A stretch of DNA of 64,000 nt from Bufo bufo (GCF_905171765.1 NC_053392.1:500074556-500138555); one strand, 5' to 3'; positions 11,640 to 24,040 are shown, counted from the stretch's first letter. A program made the numbers and translations. The notes: generated by a model from the sequence alone, not told the origin.

Positions 11640-13210
11640 CACTGCTCAAAAAAATAAAGGGAACACTTAAACAACACAATGTAACTCCAAGTCAATCACA
11701 CTTCTGTGAAATCAAACTGTCCACTTAGGAAGCAACACTGAGTGACAATCAATTTCACATGCTGTTGTGCAAATGGGATAGACAACAGGTGGAAATTATA
11801 GGCAATTAGCAAGACACCCCCAATAAAGGAGTGGTTCTGCAGGTGGTGACCACAGATAACTTCGCAGTTCCTATGCTTCCTGGCTGATGTTTTGGTCACT
11901 TTTGAATGCTGGCGGTGCTTTCACTCTAGTGGTAGCATGAGACGGAGTCTACAACCCACACAAGTGGCTCAGGTAGTGCAGCTTATCCAGGATGGCACAT
12001 CAATGCGAGCTGAGGCAAGAAGGTTTGCTGTGTCTGTCAGCGTAGTGTCCAGAGCATGGAGGCGCTACCAGGAGACAGGCCAATACATCAGGAGACGTGG
12101 AGGAGGCCGTAGGAGGGCAACAACCCAGCAGCAGGACCGCTAGCTCCGCCTTTGTGCAAGGAGGAACAGGAGAAGCACTGCCAGAGCCCTGCAAAATGAC
12201 CTCCAGCAGGCCACAAATGTGCATGTGTCTGCTCAAACGGTCAGAAACAGACTCCATGAGGGTGATATGAGGGCCCGGACGTCCACAGGTGGGGGTTGTG
12301 CTTACAGCCCAACACCGTGCAGGACGTTTGGCATTTGCCAGAGAACACCAAGATTGGCAAATTCGCCACTGGCGCCCTGTGCTCTTCACAGATGAAAGCA
12401 GGTTCACACTGAGCACATGTGACAGACGTGAAAGTCTTGAGACACCGTGGAGAACGTTCTGCTGCCTGCAACATCCTCCAGCATGACCGGTTTGGCATTG
12501 AGTCAGTAATGGTGTGGGGTGGCATTTCTTTGGAGGGCCGCACAGCCCTCCATGTGCTCGCCAGAGGTAGCCTGACTGCCATTAGTTACCGAGATGAGAT
12601 CCTCAGACCAGTTGTGAGACCATATGCTGGTGCGGTTGGCCCTGGGTTCCTCCTAATGCAAGACAATGCTAGACCTCATGTGGCTGGAGTGTGTCAGCAG
12701 TTCCTGCAAGACAAAGGCATTGATGCTATGGACTGGCCCGCCCGTTCCCCAGACCTGTTGAGCACATCTGGGACATCATGTCTCACTCTATCCACCAACA
12801 TCACGTTGCACCACAGACTGTCCAGGAGTTGGCAGATGCTTTAGTCCAGGTCTGGGAGGAGATACCTCAGGAGACTGTCCGCCACCTCATCAGGAGCATG
12901 CACAGGCGTTGTAGGGAGGTCATACAGGCACGTGGAGGCCACACACACTACTGAGCCTCATTATTTTGACTTGTTTTAAGGACATTACATCAAAGTTGGA
13001 TCAGCCTGTAGTGTGTTTTTCCACTTTAATTTTGAGTGTGACTCCAAATCCAGACCTCCATGGGTTGAATAATTTGATTTCCATTTTTTTATTTTTGTGT
13101 GATTTTGTCGTCATTCAACTATGTAAAGAACAAAGTATTTCAGAAGAATATTTAATTAATTCAGATCTAGGATGTGTTATTTTTGTGTTCCCTTTATTTT
13201 TTTGAGCAGT

Positions 13211-13211
<1 letters not shown>
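11640..13211 (+). mobile_element. Tc1/mariner-like DNA transposon, copy B
   Basis: The terminal inverted repeats and interior match copy A (3897-5471) almost base for base. The left end is flanked by TA (11638-11639). The right end runs into a TA microsatellite, which hides the second TA. It lies in mtr intron 7, opposite to the gene, right next to the exon 8 acceptor. Confidence 0.94.
11937..12954 (+). pseudogene. Tc1-like transposase, copy B, several lesions
   Basis: The gene has the same start and domains as copy A but different damage. An in-frame TAG lies at about 12141-12143 where copy A has a Tyr codon. An extra base falls near 12275-12285. The spacing changes near 12430. A 7-base deletion near 12757 removes the NPIE part of the catalytic Glu motif. 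The FTDESRF and MQDNARPHVA motifs remain readable. The protein would be inactive. Confidence 0.92.

Positions 13212-13212
<1 letters not shown>

Positions 13213-13256
<44 letters not shown>
13213..13256. repeat. (TA)n microsatellite
   Basis: An almost pure TA tract of about 44 bp directly follows the right end of Tc1 copy B. It probably grew from the TA target dinucleotide. Confidence 0.9.
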
Positions 13257-13259
<3 letters not shown>

Positions 13260-13542
13260 ACTTATAAAGTACAAAAGCAGTTTGCACATGTGTCTAATGA
13301 TGCTCTACATACACTCAAATTGCATGAAGCATATATTTATAGCAGCCTATGCAGATATGAGCCAAATACTGTTGCACCGTAGGCTAAAAGATAAGAAATC
13401 ATATTGAATACAAAACTACATAGAGTTGAACTCAATGTGCTGTACAATTTACTGCATTATGTACATCTCTATGTGCTCATAAGCCTATATGGAGTCTACA
13501 GACTGGATAAACCTGGCTGAGAGCTCTGGCTCTAATACTCAC

Positions 13543-13602
13543 AAATATAGGTCTAGGCTTGTAGTCCTCTTCAAACAGCTTCTGGATGGCAAACAGTGCT
13601 GC
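13543..13602 (-). CDS. mtr: mtr exon 7
   Basis: This 60-nt exon encodes AALFAIQKLFEEDYKPRPIF, starting and ending on codon boundaries. The acceptor is TTCTGCAG before GCAGCAC, and the donor is ATTT followed by GTGAGT. Confidence 0.95.
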
Positions 13603-14320
13603 CTGCAGAAATAACAAGCACATGGTTCATCAGTTTATCGTACATAAGTATGTTATGCAAACAAATTATAGACTGAGATATCCTTAAAAATATCCATACA
13701 ATTAAGGCAACACTGTGAAATTCCAGTAAACTGGCATCTGACAACCCGAAACTTGTAGTTAGCAAAAACCTGCAGCATAACAGTATATTCACAAGTAGCT
13801 GATTTTTTGCAGAAATTTTTGTCACTGTCCCATTAATTTGGGGCTTGCATGTTATACACAAATAGCACGGCTCCTGGCTATGTCTGCTCTCCCCCTCCCT
13901 ACTATTTAGGCAAGGGGGCTCTGAAATGCATTTGAAGTGTGTATTTGACATCCCCCAATACAATCAGCAGTGGAATTACTCATAACACATCTGCTTCTAG
14001 AAGGATATGTGACATACCCTTAACTGAAAGGTGTTGTCTAGTTTCCTCCTGAAACTAGACAACACAGGGGATCTTTACTTACTTGGCAGATCCTGCACCG
14101 CAGAGTTGACGTCACATCGACAACACTTGACCACTGCAGCCAATCAGCCACAGTGGTGAAGGCCAGTGACTGGCTGCAGCAGTCATGTGCTGTTGCAGTG
14201 ACATCACTGCTTCAGCCAGTAAACAAAGCCAGGTGAACTGGAGAAGCAGCGCAGGGTCTGCTGGTAAGAAAGTATCACTTCTTTAGCACAAGCAGAACCC
14301 TGCGTCGTCTTGCTTACTCT
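13603..14320. other. mtr intron 6, part
   Basis: This stretch contains a perfect 15-bp inverted repeat (GTGTTGTCTAGTTTC and its complement, 14031-14065) around a 5-base loop. No coding sequence or element ends are otherwise recognised. Confidence 0.5.
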
Positions 14321-14975
14321 TAGGCCTCTTTCAGACGGGCGTTGCGGGAAAATGTGCGGGTGCGTTACGATTTTTCCGCGCAAGTGCAAAACATTGTAAT
14401 GCGTTTTGCACTCGCGTGAGAAAAATCACGCATGTTTGGTACCCAAACCCGAACTTCTTCACAGAAGTTCGGGCTTGGGATCGGTGTTCTGTAGATTGTA
14501 TTATTTTCCCTTATAACATGGTTATAAGGGAAAATAATAGCATTCTGAATACAGAATGCATAGTAAAATAGCACTGGAGGGGTTAAAAAAATAATAATAA
14601 ATTAACTCACCTTAGTCCACTTGATCGCGATGCTGGCATCTCCTTCTGTCTCATTTGCTGAACAGGACCTGTGGTGAGCATTCATTACAGGTAAAGGACC
14701 TGTGGTGACGTCACTCCGGTCATCACATGATCTTTTACCATGGTGATGGATCATGTGATGACCGGAGTGACGTCACCACAGGTCCTTTACCTGTAATGAA
14801 TGCTCACCACAGGTCCTGTTCAGTAAAGGAGACAGAAGGAGATGTCGGCATCACATTCAAGTGGACTAAGGGAAGTTAAAAAAATTATTATTTATTTTAC
14901 TATGCATTCTGTATTCAGAATGCTATTATTTTCCCTTATAACCATGTTATAAGGGAAAACCATGGACTTTAGCAC
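14320..14975. mobile_element. large palindromic repeat element
   Basis: Arms at about 14500-14731 and 14748-14960 are inverted copies around a 16-base spacer. The innermost 40 or so bases on each side match perfectly (CGTCACTCCGGTCATCACATG and its complement), and similarity extends out to the TTATAAGGGAAAATAATAGC words. The left flank (14320-14440) resembles the ends of hAT-type MITEs (GGCCTCTTTCAGACGGGCG). No open frame is present. Confidence 0.8.
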
Positions 14976-15525
14976 GTATCTATCGTGGCAGCGAACATCC
15001 TTATCTAACAGCATTACATGTTTGTAGACAGATCATGAGAAGCATGTGTCCTCGCCTATCTAATGGACATAAGGGTCATTTACTCAGTTACTAACAAACA
15101 GTTATGATTATTATACGACTAAACAGATCGTGATAAAGGCCTCTTCCACACAAGCATATAGAAATCCGTCCGGAATACGCATGGATTATGCATAATACAC
15201 CATCCGTATGGTCATCAGTATTGCTTCAGTAATTCACCAGGATTTACGTGCGTATTCTTTTCTGCCTGCATTTTTGATGCACTCCCATAGATTATAACTA
15301 GCGCATTTGGAAGCAAATATGCAAAAAAAAACAAGACGGACGGAAAGTATACGCCCATGTGAATAGCCCTATCCATTAACATTAGCGGCGGATTCCAGCA
15401 CGCAAAATACGCATCATATGCAGATTACAAATACGTTCGTGGGATAGAGTCCAAAGCACGGTATATGCTAAGAATCTCTTCCAGATGTTGCCATGGATGT
15501 CACTGACTATTGTATACATGTAGAT

Positions 15526-15683
15526 CAGGGATCAGCAACCTTCAGCACTCCAGCTGTTGTAAAACTACAATTCCCAGCATGCTCCATTCATTTTGATGAG
15601 AGTTCTTAAAAGAGCAGAGCAAGTATGCATGATGGGAGTTGTAGTTTCCCAACAGCTGGAGTGCCGGAGGTTGCCTACCCCTG
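15526..15683. mobile_element. hAT-type MITE with 8-bp duplication
   Basis: The ends CAGGGATCAGCAACC and GGTTGCCTACCCCTG form inverted repeats and are flanked by the exact 8-bp duplication ATGTAGAT (15518-15525 and 15684-15691). An 8-bp duplication and CAGGG ends are hAT features. Inner words (CTCCAGCTGTTG, CCCAGCATGC) recur in several other copies in the window. Confidence 0.9.
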
Positions 15684-15829
15684 ATGTAGATGTTGAGATT
15701 GTTCTATTGCAAAGTATCAACTTATTTGTAAAGAATATTCATTTTTTTAATTCCATGCATCATTGTGGTCCAGCATGTAGTGATCATTTTCCAAATAAAT
15801 CTTTATAGTGATCGGACCTTCATTTTATC

Positions 15830-16059
15830 TAGAGATGAGCGAATTTCCGCTCATGAAATTCGTTCATGACCCTGCATAACGGAAACGGGACGGATCCGTT
15901 TTGCAGCCCATAGACTTCTATTATGACGGAATGCCTCTAAAGGCATTCAGTCACAGAATTGCGTTATGGTCCGTGGTAACGGAATCCATAACGCAATTCA
16001 TCTTTTACCAACAAACGAAGTGTGAACGAATTTCTAAATATGAAATTCGCCCATCTCTA
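15830..16059. mobile_element. hAT-type MITE with TAGAGATG ends
   Basis: The inverted ends TAGAGATGAGCGAATTTC and GAAATTCGCCCATCTCTA enclose a partly palindromic interior. The flanks ATTTTATC and ATTTTAAC look like an 8-bp duplication with one change. It is non-coding. Confidence 0.75.
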
Positions 16060-16177
16060 ATTTTAACCTTTGCAACCTTTTTCTTACCTCTGTCCCAGCT
16101 CCTATAGTTCTACCACATCTCCATGGTAACAGACAACAAACTGACGGTGTAGTCTAATTCTGCAGCCATACGCCCTG

Positions 16178-16385
16178 TAAGGGTCCATTCACACATCCGT
16201 GGTGTATTGCGGATCCGCAATACACCCGGCTGGCACTCCCCATAGAACTGACCATTCTTGTCCGCAATTGCATTTTTTTGTTCGGGGCTGCGCTCCGGAA
16301 ATGCGGATGCGGAGAGCCCAGTGTGCCCTCCGCATACCGTTTGGCCCTATTGAGAATGAATGGGTCCGCACCCGTTAAAGACATA
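16178..16385. repeat. MITE fragment with GGATCCGC words
   Basis: The segment starts AAGGGTCCATTCACACATCCG and is rich in GGATCCGCAATAC and GGGTCCGCACCC, shared with several hAT-type MITEs of this window. The ends are not fully defined. Confidence 0.5.
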
Positions 16386-17640
16386 CATGTCACCTATACA
16401 TTTTTTTCTGCCAGTTAAAACCAGATAGTGACAAATATCCCTGTAGATTTTTTATTCAGATTTCTGAACAGGATTACGGTGGCAGCCATCTTGCCTAAGC
16501 TTTTAACAGCATCATTTAGAGATATGCTTTACAGCAATTACCGTGGGAGATAGACAATGGACAGGAGCTGACCCCATTGACTTCTATGGGAGAGTTTTCT
16601 AGGCATGCTCTGTGACCTGTGCAGAGGTCAGGAGGGAGTAGATAAGCTGTAATAATAATATCACCCATTGTGAACCACGGATCCTGTGTTATCTATAGAT
16701 AGGCGATATCAGCGATTGTAATCCTTCCTGTGATGAGATGACTGCAGAAAAGTGACCTGTACACACCAAGAAGTTGCTCTTATTAGGCTTGGGCTGCTTT
16801 CACATTAGCGTTAGGATTGTCCAGCAGGGGAACCGCCTGCCTGATCCGTACTAAAGCCTTCATACGTGCGCTACCGAAAATCCGCTCCGGCCCCATTCAC
16901 TATAATGGGGACGGGTCAGAGATACGGCCACAGCACGGCAAACACGCCGAGAGGCGAATGGGCAAAAACCGAAGCACACTGCCACCAGTCTAATTTTACC
17001 CTTATGGCTGATCAAAAAGTCCATGTATCCCACTATACCATCTAACCTATGGATTGATGAGAGGCGAGAAGGAAGAGTGTAATCCTAAAGAAGCACATTT
17101 AGAGATCATGTTATATTTCACCCTTTACTGGAAATTGTACATGAATGCAATAACTGATTTGTGACGTTTAATAAAAAGTAAATAAAAAAATGCTAATTCT
17201 ATTAGAAACATCGTATACAGTAACTTCAGTATTTTGCCCATAGCCACTTCACCTACTCTCTAGATACCACTCGCAGGAAGGTATCTCACTAATGTGCAGA
17301 GTACAGATTGCATCATCAGCATGTTCTCAGCTAAAGGCAAGTTCATCAGGTTCACATCTACATTGGCCTACGTTCTACATAGGAATGAGGCAGAAGTGAT
17401 CTGTATGCTGTAATGTAATCTGCAGAGGCAGGAGAGCGGAGGACGTGTGCTCAGAAGAAGAGGCTTTATTAGGTCTTTAGTTTATAGCTTCATTTAATTA
17501 GCAGCAGTTTTGTTATAACCAGACCTTGAAAGGATTTTTTTTATAGAATAGATCCTAAAGAGAATATACCCCATTCTTGTCTACTAATATAGCCAAAAAC
17601 CACCATGTAATATCTGTAGATACAATTTAAGGATTTTACT
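16386..17640. other. mtr intron 6, repeat debris
   Basis: A half-MITE at about 16793-16985 begins GGCTGCTTTCACATTAGCG and contains CCCATTCACTATAATGGGG. The rest is AT-rich sequence without exons or element ends. Confidence 0.45.
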
Positions 17641-17644
17641 TAAA

Positions 17645-18146
17645 CTGTAAAGAGCATCTGTCAGCAGCTTTGTACCTATGACACTGGCTGACCTGTTACA
17701 TGTGCGCTTGGCAGCTGAAAGCATCTGTGTTGGTCCCGTGTTCATATGTGACCACATTGCTGAGGAAAATGATCTTTACTATATACAAATGTACATCAAA
17801 GAGCAATGGAGGCATTACCATTACACCAAGAGGCTCAGCTCTCTCTGCAACTGCCGCACCCTCTCCACTTTGAAGGACAGGCCCAGACAGTGAAAACATC
17901 ACCATGCCTGGCTCTGTTAATCAAAGTGCAGAGGGTGCAGCAGTTGCAGAGAGCTGAGCCTCTTGGTGTAATGGTAACGCCTCCGTTGCTCCTAGAAGCT
18001 TATTTGCATATAAGAAAATAAAAAATTCCCAGCAATGCAGCCATATATGAAGAGGAGACCAACACAGATGCCTTCAGCTGCCAAGCGCACATGTAACAGG
18101 TCAGCCAGTGTCATAGGTACAAGTCTGCTGAGTGATGCCCTTTAAA
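17645..18146. mobile_element. long-arm foldback MITE
   Basis: Left and right arms are inverted copies: CATCTGTCAGCAGCTTTGTACC, GGCTGACCTGTTACATGTGCGC and AGCTGAAAGCATCTGTGTTGG each have complements at 18050-18140. Inner arms around 17820-17980 also pair (CAAGAGGCTCAGCTCTCT). A second copy of the family is split by the DIRS element (23925-24040 and 30283-30520). Confidence 0.8.
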
Positions 18147-18290
18147 CATTTATCACTTATCCACAGTCCCTACTGATCTAGTATGGAGGCCCCAAGTTCC
18201 CCGATCCTTCTAACCTGTACGACCACATGAAGTTTGTATTGGAGCAGTAGCGTATGTTCACGCACCACTGAAATATCTCCCACTGCTTAA

Positions 18291-18694
18291 CCCTTTGAGG
18301 ACCAAGGTACGTATTTGTCCCATTTTTTAATTGCCTGTATCGTCTGATTAAGAACTAAATATATTTTTGACTCAAAAAAAAAAAAAAAAAAGTAAGTTCT
18401 TATCAACAAATGGTTCTAGCTTTTTGCCAGTTATTTCATGAAATGGCCTAGTTACAGCAACTGTTGTGTACGAACTTCAGTTGCCGTAAAAAAAAAAAAA
18501 AAAAAAAAAAAAGGGAGCTTCTTTTGGCCTTCCATTAAAAGTAACCTAAATATTCACATTTGTCCCGTGTCAGAACTCCTCCCCCAAAAATGACACAAGT
18601 GTGGAAATGGTTTTATTTATTGTTCAAACACATTCTTAAATGGAAAAAAATATATTTTTATATTGAGGACTGTAATCTTACGGTCCTCAAAGGG
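18291..18694. mobile_element. TTAA-flanked MITE (CCCTTTGAGGACC ends)
   Basis: CCCTTTGAGGACC at the left and GGTCCTCAAAGGG at the right are exact complements, flanked by TTAA at 18287-18290 and 18695-18698. The interior is AT-rich with long A runs. The TTAA target suggests mobilisation by a piggyBac-type transposase. Confidence 0.85.
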
Positions 18695-18922
18695 TTAAAA
18701 ACACGTCTGTTTCACAAACAGTGTCACATCTGCCCACAGGTTGTATTCATGTCAATGCAGATGAGCTGCAATACCAGACAATCCCTGTTCAGATGGGATG
18801 CTGTTTCTGGAGGAACAGACACACATTTTTCAAATCTGGGACAATCTCTCTTATAAAAGGGCAAGTATTTCGTGACAACACACTTCCCCTAATGGTCATT
18901 TCTACAAACGCTTGATACTTAC

Positions 18923-19029
18923 TTTGGCATTAGCAGTATCAAAAATAGTTTCCACCAGTAAAATGTCAACCCCACCATCCAAAAGACCTTTCGCCTGTTC
19001 TGCGTAAGCATCCACGAGCTCGTCAAATG
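18923..19029 (-). CDS. mtr: mtr exon 6
   Basis: This 107-nt exon completes a Thr codon and encodes [20 protein letters not shown] then [15 protein letters not shown]. The acceptor is TTCTTCAG before CATTTGAC, and the donor is AAA followed by GTAAGT. It ends in phase 0. Confidence 0.96.
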
Positions 19030-19881
19030 CTGAAGAACAAAAAGGAGCAAGTAAAATTGTTGAATATATTACACACATGATGGAAGAGCTCTATAAAAAA
19101 ATTCATACGGAATCAACGGAAATGAAAGGGAACCTATCACAGTGTATGTGGTCCGATCTGCAGCATGGAGGAAAGCTCATACACATGTGGATAATGACAG
19201 TGATAGGACGTGTGTTCCGGTGTCTGCCTACAAACTTAACCGTTTCCAGCAGAAATCTAAATCCAAATCTGGTTATAAAACATGATGAAAATCTAGATCA
19301 GTAAAGTAACTGGTAAATCAAGGAACAAGAGAAAAATATCAACATATGTCCATATTTTTAAGTGGAGTAGATCTGCATACGAGGCTAAGTCCACACCGCG
19401 TTTGCAGGGTATGCTTGTTAGACGCATCGTATCCACAGGGCCCCATTGACCTGATGTATGCTAAAACATTATCCTTTTATCAATGTCAGGGCAATATGCG
19501 TCGGCCTATCCGTTTTTTTATTCTGCTGAATTATGAATTCGAGGAGAGTCAATGACCGAGGTATGCCACTGCATGTGTCTGACGTGCATTTTCCCCATTT
19601 AAGGCCTTTCTCCTAATTTGGAAAAATAGCATACAAACACAAAGCGGTTTATAGTGGAGCTTCCTTCCCTAAGGCCTCAGTCACAATTCCACGTCCAATT
19701 GACATCCCTGAAAAAAAAAATCCATCTGTGTCTCATCCATGAAGAATCTGTGTTTGGTTCGCATTACAGACCAAAGTAGTGCTGTCTCCTTAATTTTTCC
19801 ACCGATCCATAATGACACAATGCAAATGTCTAATAAAAAGTTTACTAGAAAAGACATGTCAGGAGAGGTGACAGGTCCTCT
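19030..19881. other. mtr intron 5, part
   Basis: I see no coding sequence and no element with clear ends in this stretch. Confidence 0.5.
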
Positions 19882-20860
19882 TTAACCTGTTCCGGACACA
19901 TGACGTACCGGTATCTCATGTATAGTTCCGATCACTGCCGCTCGGTGATCGGAACTCGGTGCCTGATCGGAACTCGGTGCCTGTTCATTGAGCAGGCACC
20001 TTGGGTAAATGCGCCGGGGGGTCCTGTGCCCCCCCCCCCCCCACCATGTCGGCGATCGCAGCTCAATTCAGACCTGCGGTTTGCTGCGTGTCCGGGTTAT
20101 TCGGGTCTCTGGGGACCCGGTAACCCGGAACAGGATGGTGATCGGTGGTGTGATAATACACCACCAATCACCATCCTTAGATCCTGAGAGGTGATGGTGA
20201 CATCACCTCTCAGGATCGCTCTCATTGGTCGGCTGCAGGGGCGGGAGGTTTAAATTACCGCAGCGCTCCTCTCCTCCTCCTTTTGTGTCCGGGAGCCGAG
20301 GAGAGAGGAGCGCTGCATGTCGGATCGTCGCACGGATTTCCAGCCAGCACCCCAACAACTCCATCTGTGCCCCCAGCACCCCGGTAATTAGGGAAAGGCT
20401 AGGGACAAGTTAGATTAGGCAGGCATATTTTAGGGGAAGTTAGTGAGAAGGAAAAAAAATAAATAAATAAATATATTTTTGATTGTATCACCCTAAATCG
20501 GGTGTCTGGGGTCCACAGCACAGCTGTGTGACCCTAGATCCCCCAGGGGTGCTGCAGCTTGCCCCCCCTCCCACAACTTTTTTTTTGGGGCGCAAGCAGT
20601 TTTTTGTGCGTACGCTGACTGTGGCCGGAACTCTTCGCGTCCGGCCACTGTTAGCGCATCGCACACCCCACCGCTGATCAATTTTGGACGGTTGATCAGC
20701 AATTTAAAAATACAATTTAAAAAATTCTAATTTTTTGACCTTTTTTTAGTCTTTTTTTTTTGTCTGTTAGGCTTAGGGTGAGTTTGCAAACACCCGTGCC
20801 CCAACACACACACACCAAATAAAGTTTTACACACACACACACACACACACACACTCCCCT

Positions 20861-21560
20861 ATGGCCCGCCGGATGTTCTCGGCCGAGGAGGCATACGCCC
20901 AGCTTGCCTCCGACTCAGAGAGTCCCAGCGAGGACGAGGATGACCCCACTTTCCTTTTGTCATCCGCGTCGTCCTCATCATCTAGCGATGATGAGCCCCC
21001 AAGGCGGCGGAGCAAGGGGACCGCCATGCTAGGGACCCTGTGGCCCACCCTAGTACAAGCAGCTCTGGGGCTCGTACTAGTTTTCCGGCCCACCAGTTAA
21101 ATCCACCGGAGCCCCCTGCCGGTGAACTTGTCTGGTATACCCCAGAGCGTTATGAGCCCTTGATTCCTGATTTTGTAGGCCAACCAGGAATCCAGATTTC
21201 CACAGTGGGCTTCACTGAATACGAATATTTTAGTCTTTTTTTTCAGTGACCACCTTGTAAATCTGATGGTGGAGCAGACAAACCTGTACGCCCAACAGTT
21301 TGTTGCTCAACACCCGGGCTCCTTTTTGGCTAGGCCCGGTGGCTGGACCCCAGTCAGTGCATCCGAGATGAGGACATTTTGCACATGGGCCTAGTCAAGA
21401 AACCTAGTGTCAGGGGGATACGGAAGGACACCACTACTCAGTGTGACACGTGCCCCGATCATCCGGGCCTCTACATTATTGGTTGCTTCAGGGAGTACCA
21501 CACTTCCATGGAGTACTAAATTTATATCCCAATTTAGCCGCTGACAATCGGATAAAAAAC
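20861..21560 (+). pseudogene. piggyBac transposase N-terminus (PGBD4-like), frameshifted
   Basis: The start MARRMFSAEEAYAQLASDSE and the acidic, serine-rich tract (SEDEDDPTFLLSSASSSSSS) are typical of vertebrate piggyBac transposases. After a frameshift near 21040 the frame gives YEPLIPDFVGQPGIQISTVG and FTEYEYFSLFF. After another, near 21245, it gives DHLVNLMVEQTNLYAQQFVA and GGWTPVSASEMRTF. Similarity fades by about 21550, before the DDD catalytic core. It is dead. Confidence 0.85.
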
Positions 21561-21591
21561 TGGTTCTCAGACTTGAGAAATTTTTTTTTTT

Positions 21592-21596
<5 letters not shown>

Positions 21597-21658
<62 letters not shown>
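21597..21658. repeat. (TA)n microsatellite
   Basis: A pure TA tract of about 60 bp follows a T run inside the piggyBac element. Confidence 0.9.
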
Positions 21659-21664
<6 letters not shown>

Positions 21665-23208
21665 ATTTAGTAAAACTAAAATAAATTTAAAAAAAGTAGA
21701 CATATTAGGCATCGCTGCGTCCATAAGAATCTGCTCTATAAAAATACCCCCCCTAACCCCTCAGATGAACACTTAAAAAAAAAAAAAAAAAAAAAAGCTA
21801 TTTTTGGGCAAATTTTCCATTTTAATCCGTTTTTTTCCAATAACAAAGCAAGGGTTAACAGCCAAACAAAACTTATTTATTACCCTCATACTGCAGTGTA
21901 CAGAAACACCCCATATGTGGTCGTAAACTGCTGTATGACCAAACAGCAGGGCGCAGAAGGAAAGGAACGCCGTATGGTTTCTGGAAGGCAGATTTTGATG
22001 GCCTTTTTTTTTTGGCACCATGGCCCATTTGAAGCCCCCCCGATGCACCCCTAGAGTAAAAACTCCATAAAAGCGACCCCATCTAAGAAACTGCACCCCT
22101 CAAAGTATTCAAAACTGATTTTACAAATGTCGTTAACCCTTTAGGTGTTCCACAAGAGTTATTGGCAATTGGAGATGAAATTTCAGAATTTCTTTTTCAG
22201 GTAACCTTGCCTCACAAAAATGTAATATAGAGCAACCAACAATCATATGTACCCTAAAAAAAAAAATAGTACCAACAAAACTGCCACCTTATCCTGTAGT
22301 TTCCAAAATGGGGTCACTTTTATGGAGTTTCCACACTAGGGGTGCATCAGGGGGGCTTCAAATGGGACATGGTGTAAATAAACCAGTCAAGCAAAATCTG
22401 CCTTCCAAAAACCATACGGCGCACCTTTCCCTCTACACCCTACTGTGCGCCCGTACAGTAGTTTACGGCCACATATGGGGTGTTTCTGCAAACTACAGAA
22501 TCGGGGCAATAAATATAGCATTTTGTTTGGCTGTTAACCCTTGATTTGTTACTGGAAAAAATTTATTAAAATTGAAAATTTGCCCAAAAGAAATCTAAAT
22601 TATGAAATTTTATCTCCATTTGCCATTAACTCTTGTGGAACACCTAAAGGGTTAATGACGTTTGTAAAATCAGTTTTGAATACCTTGAGGGGTGTAGTTT
22701 CTAGAATGGTGTCATTTTTGGGTGGTTTCTATTATGTAAGCCTCACAAAGTGACTTCAGACCTGAACTGGTCCCTAAAAATTGGGTTTTTGAAAATTTCT
22801 GAAAAATTTCAAGATTTACTTCTAAACTTCTAAGCCTTCTAACATCCCCAAAAAATAATATATACATTCCCCATACTTCATGTTTGGATCATTTTGTGAA
22901 TGAAAGTAATAACTATTTTTGGAGGTATTACTATGTATTATAGAAGTAGAGAAATTGAAACTCGGAAATTTGCAATTCTTTACAAATTTTTGGTAAATTT
23001 GGTATTTTTTTTATAAATAAAAATTAATTTTTTTGACTTCATTTTACCAGTGTCATGAAGTACAATATGTGACAAAAAAAGAATCTCAGAATGGCCTGGA
23101 TAAGTCAAAGCGTTTTAAAGTTATCACCACATAAAGTGACACTGGTCAGATTTGCAAAAAATGTCCTGGTCCTTAAGGTTAAATAAGGTTGTGTCCTTAA
23201 GGAGTTAA

Positions 23209-23543
23209 AGGGGTTGGCAAACCTGAAAATTCTCACCACTGGGACCCGCACCCATCTCTAAAACGGGGTCCCCAAAGCAAAGGAGAGCTTTCCATGGTCT
23301 CTATTCACTAATAGGGGAGTTCAGAAGAGAGCTGAGGGAGCGCGTTCAGCCATTTCCGGAACTCCCCTAGAAATGAATGGAAAGTGCACCGCCGCGCCTG
23401 TCCGTTCACTGAACTGGCGGTCGGCCATTTTCATCACTCCTTGAAAAGCGAACGGAGGGTGGCCACTCTTGCACAGTTCACCCGCACCTGTCGGACATTT
23501 GTAGCACAGTCTAGCAGTCAAACTGCGAGATGGGCCAACCCCT
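23209..23543. repeat. MITE with AAAGGGGTTGGC ends
   Basis: AAAGGGGTTGGCAAACC on the left and GGGCCAACCCCTTT on the right form inverted ends. The interior contains complementary words (GGGGAGTTC / GAACTCCCC type). It abuts the right end of the piggyBac element. Confidence 0.6.
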
Positions 23544-23628
23544 TTTATAGTGGAAACTCACGAACAATGTGATAACAGTGTATTGTGTATAAAGGGCAAT
23601 CACAGCCTCTCAAAACTATCAAACTTAC

Positions 23629-23721
23629 TGATATTTCGGTAGTCTGGCCTCTCAACAGAGGGGGACACAGACAGGGTCTTATTAGTTGGCCCCATAGCTC
23701 CTGCCACAAACCTTTTTACCC
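23629..23721 (-). CDS. mtr: mtr exon 5
   Basis: This 93-nt exon completes a Gly codon and encodes [20 protein letters not shown] then [10 protein letters not shown] plus one base of Thr. The [11 protein letters not shown] block is a hallmark of the family. The acceptor is TTATTTCAG before GGGTAAAA, and the donor is ATATCA followed by GTAAGT. Confidence 0.97.
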
Positions 23722-23924
23722 CTGAAATAAAGAACAAAAAAAACTGTTAGGATAAACTTCCCTAATCAATTTTTTGCTTAATTTTCTAGATTTCATGACT
23801 AACAATATAATTCACATAAAGGGCAATTATCGGGCTTAGAAGTCATCCTTCATCTCAGTAACACCAACCAGTGAATCCAGATGAATATCAGGACTTACCA
23901 GAATAGCAGTGCACAGGTTAAAGG

Positions 23925-24040
23925 ACATCTGTCAGCAGTTTTGTACCTATGAAACTGGCTGACCTGTTGTATGTGCACTTGGCAGCTGAAGACATCTGTC
24001 TTGGTCTCATGTACACATGTGCCCGCATTTCTGAGAAAAA
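23925..24040. repeat. left piece of a foldback MITE split by DIRS
   Basis: This is the same family as 17645-18146 (CATCTGTCAGCAGTTTTGTACC, GGCTGACCTGTTGTATGTGC). It breaks at the DIRS left end, and its right part resumes at about 30283. Confidence 0.75.

Larger units (their letters stand above)
19886..23204 (+). mobile_element. piggyBac-type transposon, internally damaged
   Basis: The left end (CCTGTTCCGGACACATGACG) follows TTAA at 19882-19885. The right end (complement CTCCTTAAGGACACAACC) precedes TTAA at 23205-23208, and a second TTAA-bounded end-like word lies 24 bp inside. The element carries the N-terminal part of a piggyBac transposase. A non-coding half follows with inverted arms (about 21790-22190 against 22290-22680). 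Much of the transposase, including the catalytic region, is missing. Confidence 0.82.
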
